From: an uncultured Collinsella sp.
GTDB taxonomy: Bacteria; Actinomycetota; Coriobacteriia; Coriobacteriales; Coriobacteriaceae
Length of the DNA stretch: 41,756 nt
Direction of reading: 5' to 3'
Assembly (NCBI GenBank): GCA_902494555.1
Contig: CABUTR010000014.1
Coordinates: 1-41,756, forward strand
Below are positions 33,497-41,756 of this stretch, piece by piece. Within the stretch, counting starts at the first letter, position 1, and the number at the start of each line of letters is the position of its first letter. The position numbers were made by a program, and so were the translations under genes. Under the pieces are notes generated by a model. That model saw nothing but the letters and a program-made list of their open reading frames with translations. It did no database searches and was not told where the DNA came from.

Positions 33497-34438
33497 TTAA
33501 CGATGCGCCAGCGGATGCGCCGCCAGATAGACCTCGGTCAGTTGCGTGCGGTCGACATGCGTGTAGACCTGCGTGGTCGAAATATCGGCATGGCCCAAAA
33601 TCTCCTGCAGCACACGCAGGTCGGCACCGCCCGCGAGCATGTGGGTGGCAAAGGAGTGGCGCAAGGTATGGGGATGGAGCCCCACCAGCCCCACCTGACG
33701 CCCATACCGCTCGCATATCGCATGCACGGCCTGGCGCGACAGGCGACGTCCGTTCTTATTTAAAAAGACCGCCGAGGTCTCGGTTCCGCGGGCATGGGCC
33801 GCCAAGCGAGAACGTCCCTCAGTTACATAGAGCATCAGAGCTCGCGCCGCGCTTCCCACCAGCGGGGACAGGCGTTCCTTTGAGCCCTTACCGCGAACGA
33901 GTACAAAGCCATCGTCAATATGGATATCGCCCACATCGAGCCCCACCAACTCGCTCACACGCAAACCGCATCCGTAGAGCACTTCCAAGATGGCATGGTC
34001 GCGCAAGCCCATCTCGCCCTCGGGGAAGTCTTGATCGAGCAGAGCCGAGACATCCTCCACCGATAGATACTCCGGCAAACGCTCAGCCTTTTTAGGCAGG
34101 CGCAACGCCGCCGTTGGATTTTGGGCTACAGCCCCATCGCGCACCAAAAAGGCATGCAGGCCCTTCACGGCTGCAAGCGCACGCTCCACCGAGGCATCGG
34201 AATAGCCCCCATCGCGACGGTCGGCGACAAAGCCCTCCACGACCTGACGAGTCACCTCTTCAAAAGACACAATACCCGCCCGCTCCAGATAGGCGCAGTA
34301 CGTCGTCAGGTCACGACGATAGGCCGCAATCGTGTTGCGCGCCAAACCCCGCTCGACCGCGAGGTAATCGAGATACTCCCCCGCCGCCACGGCGAGCGAC
34401 GAGGGAGTAGCTTCGGTATGTTCCTTATTCGCCGGCAC
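33497..34438 (-). CDS. xerD: XerD-type tyrosine recombinase
   Basis: A 313-residue site-specific recombinase of normal Xer length. The core-binding SAM-like domain is about 15-105 (EYLDYLAVERGLARNTIAAY). The catalytic residues are Arg160 in CGLRVSEL, a lysine in GKGSKER (183-189), His257 and Arg260 in HPHTLRH, His283 in LGHADIS and Tyr292 in VYTHV. Xer proteins resolve chromosome dimers at dif. The start is GTG 34438, two bases after the pyrG stop; the frame is open into pyrG but that part is shadow. It follows pyrG in one transcript. No dif site is evident nearby. Confidence 0.92.
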   Translation of the reverse strand: MPANKEHTEATPSSLAVAAGEYLDYLAVERGLARNTIAAYRRDLTTYCAYLERAGIVSFEEVTRQVVEGFVADRRDGGYSDASVERALAAVKGLHAFLVRDGAVAQNPTAALRLPKKAERLPEYLSVEDVSALLDQDFPEGEMGLRDHAILEVLYGCGLRVSELVGLDVGDIHIDDGFVLVRGKGSKERLSPLVGSAARALMLYVTEGRSRLAAHARGTETSAVFLNKNGRRLSRQAVHAICERYGRQVGLVGLHPHTLRHSFATHMLAGGADLRVLQEILGHADISTTQVYTHVDRTQLTEVYLAAHPLAHR

Positions 34439-34440
34439 CC

Positions 34441-36102
34441 TTAGTCCGTAGCGAGGTTCATGGGCGTCACCTGCAGACGGTCGACACCCTCGTGCTGGCC
34501 GATCGAAGCGCGTACGAACTCGCGGAACAGCGGCTGCGGGTTGGTCGGGCGGCTCTTGAACTCGGGATGAGCCTGGGTTGCCACATACCACGGATGCACG
34601 TCGCGCGGCAGCTCGACCATCTCGACCAGGCGCTCGTCAGGCGACAGACCCGAGATAACCAAACCGGCGTCCTCGAGCTGGTCGCGGAAGGCGTTGTTGA
34701 ACTCAAAGCGGTGACGGTGACGCTCGTAGACGAGTTCCTCGCCATATGCCTCGCGAGCAAGGGTATCGGCGGCGAGCTTGCACGGATAGGCGCCCAGGCG
34801 CATGGTGCCGCCCTTCTCGGTCACGTCCTCCTGCGAGCTCATCAGATCGATGACACTATACGGGCCATCCGGATCGAACTCAGAGGAGCTGGCGCCGGCA
34901 AGGCCGACGACATTGCGCGCAAATTCGCACACGGCCACCTGCATACCCAGGCAAATGCCCAGATACGGAATCTTGTGCTCACGGGCAAACTCGGCCGCGA
35001 GGATCTTGCCCTCCAGGCCGCGCTTGCCAAAGCCGCCGGGGACCAGGATGCCCGAGGCGTCGCCCAGAACCTCGGAGACATTCTGCTCGTCGAGGCTCTC
35101 GCCGTCGACCAGCTGGACGTCCACATGGCGATCGTAGAAGACGCCCGCATGGTGCAGGGCCTCGATAACCGACAGGTACGCATCGGGCAGCTGCGTGTAC
35201 TTGCCCACGACGGCGATCTTCACCTCGTCGGCGTGATGGTTGGCGTGATTCTGTTTGCGCAGGAACTCGTTCCACTCGCTCATGTCGCGCTCACGCGGGT
35301 CCAGACCCAGGCGCTCGCAAATGCGCAGGTCAAAGTCCTGCTCGGCAAGCAGCTGCGGAACATCGTAAATGCTCGCGCAGTCCTCGTTGGTAAAGACGCA
35401 ATCGGTGTCGACGTCGCAGAAGCTTGCGATCTTTCCGCGGATAGCGTCATCGATATGGTGGTCGGAGCGCAGCACGATAATATCGGGCTGGATGCCAAAG
35501 CTGCGGAGCTCCTTGACGGAATGCTGTGTGGGCTTGGTCTTGACCTCGTGGGCGGCGGCGATATAGGGAACGAGCGACACGTGGATGTAGCAGACGTTCT
35601 CGGGGCCGGCCTCCTTGCGGTACTGACGGATGGCCTCGACAAACGGCTGGGACTCGATGTCGCCAATCGTGCCGCCCAGCTCGGTGATGACTACATCGGA
35701 GCCGGTCTGCTCCTCGATGCGGCGGAACTTGTCCTTAATGGCATTGGTGACGTGGGGAATCACCTGCACGGTACCGCCCAAAAAGTCGCCGCGACGCTCG
35801 CGGGCGATTAGGCTTTTGTAGATGGCACCGGTCGTAAAGTTGGAATCGCGGGTCAGGTTCTCATCAATAAAGCGCTCGTAATGACCCAGGTCCAGGTCGG
35901 ACTCGTAACCATCCTCGGTAACGAAGACCTCACCATGCTGGAACGGGCTCATGGTACCGGGGTCGACGTTCAGATACGGGTCGGCCTTCTGCATCGTTAC
36001 TTTGTAGCCACGCGACTTGAGCAGACGGCCCAGCGAGGCCGCGGTGATACCCTTGCCCAGGGACGAAACCACGCCACCGGTTACGAACACATGCTTGGTC
36101 AT
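34441..36102 (-). CDS. pyrG: CTP synthase
   Basis: A 553-residue enzyme making CTP from UTP with glutamine and ATP. The N-terminal synthase domain starts KHVFVTGGVVSSLGKGITAA, with the ATP loop at 9-25 and later AHEVKTKPTQHSVKELR. The C-terminal glutamine amidotransferase has VPGGFGKRG, the nucleophile cysteine in LGICLGMQ and the closing His/Glu in QAHPEFKSRP. Full length. It is followed by xerD, a frequent pairing in Gram-positives. Confidence 0.98.
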   Translation of the reverse strand: MTKHVFVTGGVVSSLGKGITAASLGRLLKSRGYKVTMQKADPYLNVDPGTMSPFQHGEVFVTEDGYESDLDLGHYERFIDENLTRDSNFTTGAIYKSLIARERRGDFLGGTVQVIPHVTNAIKDKFRRIEEQTGSDVVITELGGTIGDIESQPFVEAIRQYRKEAGPENVCYIHVSLVPYIAAAHEVKTKPTQHSVKELRSFGIQPDIIVLRSDHHIDDAIRGKIASFCDVDTDCVFTNEDCASIYDVPQLLAEQDFDLRICERLGLDPRERDMSEWNEFLRKQNHANHHADEVKIAVVGKYTQLPDAYLSVIEALHHAGVFYDRHVDVQLVDGESLDEQNVSEVLGDASGILVPGGFGKRGLEGKILAAEFAREHKIPYLGICLGMQVAVCEFARNVVGLAGASSSEFDPDGPYSVIDLMSSQEDVTEKGGTMRLGAYPCKLAADTLAREAYGEELVYERHRHRFEFNNAFRDQLEDAGLVISGLSPDERLVEMVELPRDVHPWYVATQAHPEFKSRPTNPQPLFREFVRASIGQHEGVDRLQVTPMNLATD

Positions 36103-36224
36103 ATTGAGTTACCTGCGCTTCCCGTAGAAGTTGTTTATCCACATCTTACGGGTCTTCATTGTAATACTCGCGCCGCGGACCGTTCGCAATTTTTCTCGCG
36201 TGCGATTGCATTTCTCAATCTTGA

Positions 36225-36256
36225 AACAAAACGCCGCCCGGTTTCCCAGGCGGCGT
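36225..36256 (-). terminator. Terminator after the winged-helix regulator
   Basis: ACGCCGCC (36231-36238) and GGCGGCGT (36249-36256) form an 8-base stem. On the minus strand it is followed by TTTTGTTT (36231-36224). It lies 25 bases past the stop at 36281. Confidence 0.82.
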
Positions 36257-36280
36257 CGCTATGGCAAGGGTTACATGCTG

Positions 36281-36619
36281 CTATCGATCAGCAACCTCGT
36301 CCTCAAGCATTTCTTGAACGAGCATGCCAGTACGGACGCCCTCAAGATACCACTCGCCACGTTCGGTGAGGCAAATGCCATTTGCAAGCTGACCGCCGTC
36401 GTCGCTATAACGCGAGACGACATCAATCATGCCTTCGGAATCCAAGCGATCGATTGCGGCGCGGGCACGATACGGCGAAACCCCCACGCGTTCGGCAAGC
36501 GTTTTGCGCGAGAAACCATACGGCCCGCCATTGTCTTCGGTTTGCTGGTCGATCTCCATCAACACCAGCACCTCGACACGCTTCATATCGTTGACACTCG
36601 CACGACCCTTGCCCGCCAT
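36281..36619 (-). CDS. Small winged-helix transcriptional regulator
   Basis: A 112-residue protein starting at ATG 36619, which has GAGGAGG before it; the open frame extends to 36673 without a better start. Residues about 14-95 form a winged helix. The first helix is MKRVEVLVLMEIDQ, the recognition helix is TLAERVGVSPYRARAAIDRL, and the wing lies around VVSRYSDDGGQLANGICLT. A short C-terminal helix ends MLEDEVADR. It resembles PadR/MarR-like small regulators, but no exact family is assigned and the target is unknown. It lies upstream of pyrG, is separated from it by a terminator and is likely transcribed alone. Confidence 0.8.
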   Translation of the reverse strand: MAGKGRASVNDMKRVEVLVLMEIDQQTEDNGGPYGFSRKTLAERVGVSPYRARAAIDRLDSEGMIDVVSRYSDDGGQLANGICLTERGEWYLEGVRTGMLVQEMLEDEVADR

Positions 36620-36806
36620 AGCAGCCTCCTCAAACCGAGCACGAGCATCTAACGCGCCGTGCGCGACCGACACACCTCACGATGGCAGGTAATATCCATC
36701 ATGCGGCATCCCGCCAAGGATGAAACAGTTACGGTTATTGTATACCGCTCTAATTGTTTCTAGGCAGGTAAACGGCTATTTTTCGCCGAAATAGGCGCTT
36801 TATTGA

Positions 36807-36841
36807 TCAAAAAGCCGTACCGGGCGCTAACCCGATACGGC
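36807..36841 (-). terminator. Terminator after the DUF1846 gene
   Basis: On the minus strand GCCGTATCGGG (36841-36831) and CCCGGTACGGC (36824-36814), with a 6-base loop, are followed by TTTTT. It lies 35 bases past the stop. Confidence 0.88.
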
Positions 36842-36875
36842 CAAAATGCAATGCAATTACCGCGATGCTTCAAAC

Positions 36876-38357
36876 TTAGCGATGGAAGAAACCACGGCGC
36901 TCAAACTTGGGCTCGCAGCACACGTTGATACCCAGTTTGCGCAGTACCGTCTCGTCCGTCGGCGAGATGATAACGCTAAAGAAAGCATCGCAACCGCGCA
37001 ACTGCTCCAGGCCCGAAAGGACGCGAGCGGCCGTCTCACTCGTGGCCGAGGTGATCGACAGCGCCATAAGCGTCTCGTCGGTGTGGAGGCGCGGGTTTTT
37101 GCTGCCCAGGAAATGCGTCTTGAGCTTGCTGATGGGCTCGATCGCTTCATCGCTAATGACCTCGAGCTCAAGGTCGACGCCCGAGACATGCTTGAGGGCG
37201 TTCATAATGAGCGAACTTGCGGCGCCCAGGCGCGTGGAGGTCTTACCGGTCACCACGGAGCCATCGGGCATGACCATGGCACCCACGGGACCGCCCGTCA
37301 GCTGCTCCCTGGTGAGGGCCGCCGAGCGCGCCGGTGAGTAGTTCTTATCGATGCCGGCTTTCTTCATAATAATCTTGAGACGGTCGACTTGCTCATCGCC
37401 CACGCCGGTACGGCGCACATTTTCGACCGCGGTAAAGTAGCGGCGGACGATCTCCATCTTGGAAGCGTCGCGGCAGGCATCGTCATCGGTGATGGCAAAG
37501 CCAACCATATTGACGCCCATGTCCGTAGGGCTCTGGTAGGGGCTCTTGCCCAGGATCTTTTCCATCAGGGCACGGACTACCGGGAAGGCCTCGACGTCGC
37601 GGTTGTAGTTGACCGTGGTCTTGTTGTAGGCCTCAAGGTGGAAGGAGTCGATGATGTTGGCGTCATCGAGGTCTGCCGTGGCGGCCTCGTAGGCAATGTT
37701 GACCGGATGCGTAAGGGGCAGATTCCAAACCGGGAAGGTCTCGAATTTGGCATAGCCGGCGGCCGTGCCATGCTTGTGCTCGTGATAGAGCTGAGACAGG
37801 CAGGTGGCAAGCTTGCCCGAGCCAGGACCGGGGGCAGTGACCACGACGAGCGGTCGGGTGGTCTCGACAAACTCATTCTTGCCGTAGCCATCGTCGGACA
37901 CGATCAGATCGACATCGTGCGGATACCCCTCGATGGGATAGTGCAGCTTGGCGGGAATACCGAGCGCGTTCAGACGGTTGCGGAACACATCGGCAGCAGG
38001 CTGGCCGGCGTACTGGGTGATGACCACAGCCGCGACAGCAAAGCCGTTGCCGCGGAACAGGTCAACCAGGCGCAGCACATCCTCGTCATAGGTAATGCCG
38101 AGGTCACCACGAGCCTTGTTTTTCTCGATGTGGTTCGCGTTGATCGCGATGATAACCTCGACATCGTCGGCGATGCTCTTGAGCATGCGGAACTTGCTGT
38201 CCGGTTCAAAACCCGGCAGCACGCGGCTCGCATGATAGTCATCGAACAGCTTACCACCAAACTCCAAATAGAGCTTGCCACCAAACTGCGAGATGCGCTC
38301 CTTAATGTGAGCAGCCTGCAGCTCGATATACTTCGCGTTGTCGAAACCCTGGCGCAT
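36876..38357 (-). CDS. DUF1846 (UPF0371) family protein
   Basis: A 493-residue cytoplasmic protein of a conserved family of unknown function, full length. ATG 38357 (MRQGFDNAKYIELQ) matches the family start; an upstream ATG at 38381 does not. Conserved marks are KLYLEFGGKLFDDYHASRVL, PGFEPDSK, and a P-loop-like TAPGPGSGK with GPGSGK at 177-182, which suggests nucleotide binding (inference). Later NLPLTHPVNIAYEAATADLD and NYNRDVEAFPV are also typical. Families of this kind occur widely in Firmicutes and Actinobacteria of anaerobic habitats. It is a single transcription unit with its own terminator. Confidence 0.88.
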   Translation of the reverse strand: MRQGFDNAKYIELQAAHIKERISQFGGKLYLEFGGKLFDDYHASRVLPGFEPDSKFRMLKSIADDVEVIIAINANHIEKNKARGDLGITYDEDVLRLVDLFRGNGFAVAAVVITQYAGQPAADVFRNRLNALGIPAKLHYPIEGYPHDVDLIVSDDGYGKNEFVETTRPLVVVTAPGPGSGKLATCLSQLYHEHKHGTAAGYAKFETFPVWNLPLTHPVNIAYEAATADLDDANIIDSFHLEAYNKTTVNYNRDVEAFPVVRALMEKILGKSPYQSPTDMGVNMVGFAITDDDACRDASKMEIVRRYFTAVENVRRTGVGDEQVDRLKIIMKKAGIDKNYSPARSAALTREQLTGGPVGAMVMPDGSVVTGKTSTRLGAASSLIMNALKHVSGVDLELEVISDEAIEPISKLKTHFLGSKNPRLHTDETLMALSITSATSETAARVLSGLEQLRGCDAFFSVIISPTDETVLRKLGINVCCEPKFERRGFFHR

Positions 38358-38911
38358 ATATGGCTCCCGTCCCGTTTCCATTTAATGTTCTAGGCGATTA
38401 TAACGGAGCCCGCCCTCCCCGATACCCAGACCATCAACAGGCACCAACCAAACACGCCCACCGCAACCACCGGGGACCCGGGGTAGATCATTTGGGACGG
38501 GAAACAAGGCACTCAGCACCAACAATGAAAACGTCACAGGCAAAGCCAAAGCCAGCGAACGGGCACCAGAGCGAGCAAGCTACCCCCTGCACCAACAATG
38601 GCAGCGCCGCAGGTGGAGCAAAAGTCAGCGAAAGCCCGCCAGAGCGAGCAAGGTGACGTGAAAGAGGAGGGCATAGGCCTTTTGGCCATGCCCGACGATT
38701 GAACGTCAGATTGCCGCTCTGGCGGGCTTGCAGCGTCGAGTGGTTCCGGCGTTTGGTAAAACGCCGGAACACAAGAGCGCCCCCTCCCGCGCACGGAACG
38801 GAAGGGGGCTAAAGGTAGGAGTCTACCGGTGGGTTTACCCCACCGGACAGACGATGACCAGGTGATCCTTTACAGGATCGTCAAGGTTTCCGTGGGGTAC
38901 CCGTTGGGTAC
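38358..38911. repeat. Repeat-rich spacer between the DUF1846 and YfcC genes
   Basis: No convincing gene is present. It holds two ungapped, diverged 63-base direct copies (38517-38579 and 38590-38652), both starting CACCAACAATG and ending AGAGCGAGCAAG. A 14-base inverted repeat (AAGCCCGCCAGAGC 38632-38645, GCTCTGGCGGGCTT 38716-38729) follows. Hairpins lie at 38744-38769 (11-base arms), 38826-38846 (8-base arms) and 38897-38911 (GTACCC/GGGTAC). The last ones may end the transcript of the YfcC gene, whose stop is at 38912. Confidence 0.65.
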
Positions 38912-40390
38912 TTAGAGCAGCACGCAAGCGACGGTCAGGATGACGGCGCAGACGACAGAGAGAGCGACGATGAGCTTAAGGGCAAACTTGAGCCAGGTCG
39001 TCCACTCGATCTTGGCCAGGGCGAGACCGCCCATGATGGCGCCGGAGGTCGGGGTGAACAGGTTCACGACACCGATGGCGGCGGAGAAGATCATGACCAT
39101 GACCTCGGGCGAGAAGCCGAGCTTAACAGCCAGCGGTCCCATGATGGGCATGGAGACGGTGGCCATACCGGAGGTCGAGGGGATCAGGAAGGACAGGCCG
39201 AAGTAGACCAGGAAGCTCATGGGAGCGAAGATCACGCCGGACAGGCCAGCCAGGGCATTGGCGGCAGCGTCGAGGACGAAGACATCGAGGCCGGTGTTAG
39301 CCATGAGGACGGAGATACCACGGGCGAGGGCGATGACGAGAACAACGGACATCATGTCGGCAGCGCCGGTGATGAAGGTGTTAACGATCTGCTTCTCGGA
39401 CAGGCCACCGATGATACCGATCAGGACGGCCATGAGGAAGAACCAGGTGGAAGCCTCGTCGAAGTACCACTGGCCAATGGGCAGGCCGGTGATCAGGGCA
39501 GACCAGCCCTGGACGACGGCGTTACCGTCGGCGTCGTAGACAGCGCCAGCGTCAAAGAAGTTGGCGACGCCCTCGTTGAGGTCGGCCAGCGGAATGAAGC
39601 CGACGATCATGACGACGAAGGTGAAGGCGAAGGCGATCAGAACACCCTTCTGACGACCGGTGAGCTTGACCTCCTTGTGGACCTCGGAAGCAGCCTTGCC
39701 ATGTGCCTCTTCGGCGGCCTTGAGCTCCTGCATCGAAAGGATGGTGGAACCCTTGTCAGCCTTGACCTTCTTGGCATAGTTCACCACGAAGACGATGGAC
39801 ATAGCAGTAGTGACAATCCACAGAACGGCACCGAGGCCGATGATGATGGACTGGTTCACGGCAATGTCAACGCCGGTCAGAGCGTCGACGGCAGCGCCGA
39901 CGGCGAACGGGTTAACCGTGGAGCCGAGGCAGCCGCAGCCAGCGCCGAGCAGGACGGTAGCGGCGCCGACCATCGGGTCGAAGCCGGCAGCCATCATAGT
40001 AGCGGCGAGCAGGGCGTAGAAGGGAACGGTCTCCTCGCACATACCATAGGTGGTACCACCGAGGGAGAAGATGAGCATCAGCACGGGAATGAGCATGATC
40101 TCGTTGCCCTTAAGCTTCTGCACCAGAACGGCAATGCCATTGTCCAGGGCGCCGGTCTCGGTCATCATGCCGAGGAAGCCGCCCAGGATCATAACGAAGA
40201 GGCAGACGGGCAGAGCGTCAGCGAAGCCCTTAATCGGGGCGGTGCAGAAATCGCTCAGACGGGCGGCAGTAACCGCGCCGCCGGACGTGCCGGAGACGAT
40301 AACGGTAATCACTGCAACAATTGCCAGCAGAGCAAGAAGAATGGTGAACGATGAAGGCATACCGCGCTTTTTCTTAGCGGTCTCAGTCAT
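38912..40390 (-). CDS. YfcC-family transporter, probably for arginine/ornithine exchange
   Basis: A 492-residue membrane protein with about 12-13 hydrophobic segments. COG1288-type marks are FSLGGTTYGMCEETVPFYAL, GCGCLGSTVNPFAVG and, near the end, FLIPSTSGMATVSMPIMGPL and NLFTPTSGAIMGGLALA, the two re-entrant-loop repeats. The N-terminus is short and basic (ETAKKKRG). ATG 40390 has GGGGGG 9 bases before it; ATG 40399 is equally possible. In arginine deiminase loci such proteins often replace ArcD, so arginine/ornithine antiport is inferred from position, not proven. A terminator lies between it and arcB, so it may be read partly by readthrough. Confidence 0.85.
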   Translation of the reverse strand: MTETAKKKRGMPSSFTILLALLAIVAVITVIVSGTSGGAVTAARLSDFCTAPIKGFADALPVCLFVMILGGFLGMMTETGALDNGIAVLVQKLKGNEIMLIPVLMLIFSLGGTTYGMCEETVPFYALLAATMMAAGFDPMVGAATVLLGAGCGCLGSTVNPFAVGAAVDALTGVDIAVNQSIIIGLGAVLWIVTTAMSIVFVVNYAKKVKADKGSTILSMQELKAAEEAHGKAASEVHKEVKLTGRQKGVLIAFAFTFVVMIVGFIPLADLNEGVANFFDAGAVYDADGNAVVQGWSALITGLPIGQWYFDEASTWFFLMAVLIGIIGGLSEKQIVNTFITGAADMMSVVLVIALARGISVLMANTGLDVFVLDAAANALAGLSGVIFAPMSFLVYFGLSFLIPSTSGMATVSMPIMGPLAVKLGFSPEVMVMIFSAAIGVVNLFTPTSGAIMGGLALAKIEWTTWLKFALKLIVALSVVCAVILTVACVLL

Positions 40391-40486
40391 AGTTCTCATC
40401 CCCCCTTCATAAATCATTTACCGATCTCGCTCGAAGCGACTCTTCCGTGCCGTGCCTGCCGCTTGATGCGAGATTTTTACCAGATA

Positions 40487-40522
40487 AAACCGCTCGGGGT
40501 GTGCAGTAATACACCCCGAGCG
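40487..40522 (-). terminator. Terminator after arcB
   Basis: CGCTCGGGGTGT (40491-40502) and ACACCCCGAGCG (40511-40522) form a 12-base stem with an 8-base loop. On the minus strand it is followed by GTTTTATC. It lies 15 bases past the arcB stop. Confidence 0.88.
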
Positions 40523-40537
40523 AGATGCTAGATGCCC

Positions 40538-41533
40538 TTACTTGAGCGTGGCGTACATGACAGCCTTAATGGTGTGCATGCGGTTCTCGGCCTCGTCGAA
40601 GACCTTGGAAGCGGGGCTCTCGAAGACCTCGTCGGTGACCTCCTGCTCGGTGATGCCAAACTGCTCGCACTTCTCGGCGCCAATGGTGGTGTTGGTGTCG
40701 TGGAAGCTGGGCAGGCAGTGCAGGAAGATAGCACCCGGGTTGGCCATAGCCATGACCTCGGAGGTAACACGATACGGGGTGAGCTGAGCGATGCGCTCGG
40801 CCCAGACCTCGTCGGGCTCGCCCATGGAGACCCACACGTCGGTGTAGATAACGTCGGCACCGGTGACGCCGTCCTTGACGTCGGTGGTCAGCTTGATGGT
40901 GCAGCCGTTAGCCTCGGCGATGGGCTTGCAGGCCTCGATGACGTCGTCAGCGGGCATGCACTCCTCGGGGCCGCAGGCCACGAAGTTCATGCCGAGCTTG
41001 GAGCAGACGACCATGAGGGAGCGAGCGACATTGTTCTTGCAGTCGCCCATGAAGACGAGGGTCTTGCCCTTGATGTCGTAGTTGAAGTTCTCCTGGACGG
41101 TCAGGATGTCGGCGAGCATCTGGGTGGGGTGCCACTCGGTGGTCAGGCCGTTCCACACGGGCACGCCGGACTTAGCAGCGAGCTCCTCGACGTCGTCCTG
41201 GGCAAAGCCACGGAACTCGATGCCGTCATACATGCGGCCGAGAACGCGGGCGGTGTCCTCGATGGACTCCTTCTTGCCCATCTGCGACGAACCGGGATCG
41301 AGATAGGTCACGCCCATGCCCAGGTCCATGCCGCCGACCTCGAAGGCGCAGCGGGTACGAGTGGAGGTCTTCTGGAAGAGCAGAACGATGTTCTTGCCCT
41401 CGAGATAGCGATGCGGAACGCCAGCGCGCTTCATATCCTTGAAGTTCTTGGAGAGCTTGAGCAGGTACTCGATCTCCTCGGTGGTGAGGTCGAGAAGCTT
41501 GAGGAAGCTACGGCCGGAGAGGTTAACACCCAT
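40538..41533 (-). CDS. arcB: Ornithine carbamoyltransferase, catabolic
   Basis: A 331-residue enzyme of the arginine deiminase pathway, converting citrulline and phosphate to ornithine and carbamoyl phosphate. The carbamoyl-phosphate site is STRTRC (57-62), with FEVGGMDLGMGVTYLD following. The ornithine loop HCLP is in FLHCLPSFHD. VFMGDCKNNVARS is also typical. It is the direct neighbour of arcA, so the catabolic role is favoured. AAAGGAATCG lies before ATG 41533. Confidence 0.96.
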   Translation of the reverse strand: MGVNLSGRSFLKLLDLTTEEIEYLLKLSKNFKDMKRAGVPHRYLEGKNIVLLFQKTSTRTRCAFEVGGMDLGMGVTYLDPGSSQMGKKESIEDTARVLGRMYDGIEFRGFAQDDVEELAAKSGVPVWNGLTTEWHPTQMLADILTVQENFNYDIKGKTLVFMGDCKNNVARSLMVVCSKLGMNFVACGPEECMPADDVIEACKPIAEANGCTIKLTTDVKDGVTGADVIYTDVWVSMGEPDEVWAERIAQLTPYRVTSEVMAMANPGAIFLHCLPSFHDTNTTIGAEKCEQFGITEQEVTDEVFESPASKVFDEAENRMHTIKAVMYATLK

Positions 41534-41577
41534 GGTTCGATTCCTTTCGAAGAAATGAATTACGTAAGTATCAGTGT

Positions 41578-41626
41578 TGCCCGTTTAACGGGCGAAGCCG
41601 GTGCGGTTGTAGGGGGACCGCACCGG
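41578..41626. repeat. Hairpins between arcA and arcB
   Basis: GCCCGTT and AACGGGC form a short stem just after 41577. CCGGTGCGGT (41598-41607) and ACCGCACCGG (41617-41626) form a 10-base stem. No T-run follows either, so they more likely set the relative levels or stability of the arcA and arcB messages than fully stop transcription. Confidence 0.5.
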
Positions 41627-41638
41627 GAACGGAAAGAC

Positions 41639-41756
41639 TTAGAGGTCCTCGCGCCAGAAGGGCATGCTCATGCAGCGCGGGCCGCCGCGGCCGCGGGAGA
41701 GCTCGGCGGAGGGCACGACGAGAAGGTCCAGGCCCTCCTTGTACAGCACGTCGTTG
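41639..41756 (-). CDS. arcA: Arginine deiminase, C-terminal end
   Basis: The frame enters from the right edge and ends TAA at 41641-41639. The 38 visible residues contain the family's catalytic cysteine motif: RGRGGPRCMSMPFWREDL, where the Cys attacks the guanidinium carbon of arginine. The enzyme makes citrulline and ammonia for ArcB. It is upstream of arcB in the same direction with a 105-base gap. Confidence 0.95.
   Translation of the reverse strand, partial: NDVLYKEGLDLLVVPSAELSRGRGGPRCMSMPFWREDL

Noticed and set aside
34492..35811. Plus-strand open frame of 439 codons opposite pyrG
   Set aside because: It lies wholly within pyrG and has no domain or start signals.
38488..38794. Two overlapping minus-strand frames in the spacer before the YfcC gene
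   Set aside because: They are produced by the tandem repeats; both lack ribosome sites and known motifs, so they are treated as non-coding.

Overview
The window looks like a chromosome segment of a high-GC gut Coriobacteriia, most likely Collinsella or a close relative. This rests on gene content and order: an actinobacterial-type division cluster (mraZ to ftsZ, then pgeF, yggS, sepF, yggT, divIVA) without ftsA, an anaerobic arginine deiminase locus, and structured intergenic hairpins. No rRNA or tRNA gene and no CRISPR array was seen.

Layout. (1) 1-3145, plus strand: the end of an accessory island. It holds the tail of an unknown gene, an unknown 179-residue protein, a HicA/HicB toxin-antitoxin pair with its own operator, and a tyrosine integrase at the edge. 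(2) 3236-6364, minus strand: an SGNH hydrolase, a PARG-like macrodomain protein with an altered catalytic motif, a Bax-inhibitor-1 membrane protein and a small unknown protein. (3) 6615-8355, plus strand: the PiT phosphate transporter and its DUF47/PhoU-like partner. Next come about 360 bases of inverted repeats and a frameshifted nitroreductase. (4) 9419-33034, minus strand: a nearly unbroken run of cell-division and wall genes. In transcription order it is mraZ, rsmH, ftsL, ftsI, murF, mraY, murD, ftsW, murG, murC, murB, ftsQ, ftsZ, a terminator, pgeF, pstS, pstC, pstA, pstB, phoU, yggS, sepF, yggT, divIVA. The complete high-affinity phosphate operon sits inside what is normally one continuous division block. 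(5) 33497-36619, minus strand: xerD, pyrG and a small winged-helix regulator. (6) 36876-41756, minus strand: a DUF1846 protein, a repeat-rich spacer, a YfcC-family transporter, arcB and the 3' end of arcA.

How the genes work together. Regions 3 and 4 supply precursors, flippase/transferase partners, septal synthase and Z-ring proteins for division. They also carry both the low-affinity (PiT) and the inducible high-affinity (Pst) phosphate systems. A direct repeat with PHO-box geometry upstream of pgeF suggests that pgeF and pst respond together to phosphate starvation. The dcw promoter upstream of mraZ can be read directly and carries a duplicated 13-base motif, G-rich MraZ-box-like repeats and an actinobacterial SOS-box-like site. 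The arc genes would ferment arginine to ornithine and carbamoyl phosphate; carbamate kinase is not in view.

Most interesting points: the pst operon coupled to pgeF inside the division cluster; yggT without a usual start codon; the PARG-like protein with QEA in place of QEE; and the composite control region of mraZ. Nothing here proves a wholly new system. The unknown genes of the left-hand island are the best place to look for one.
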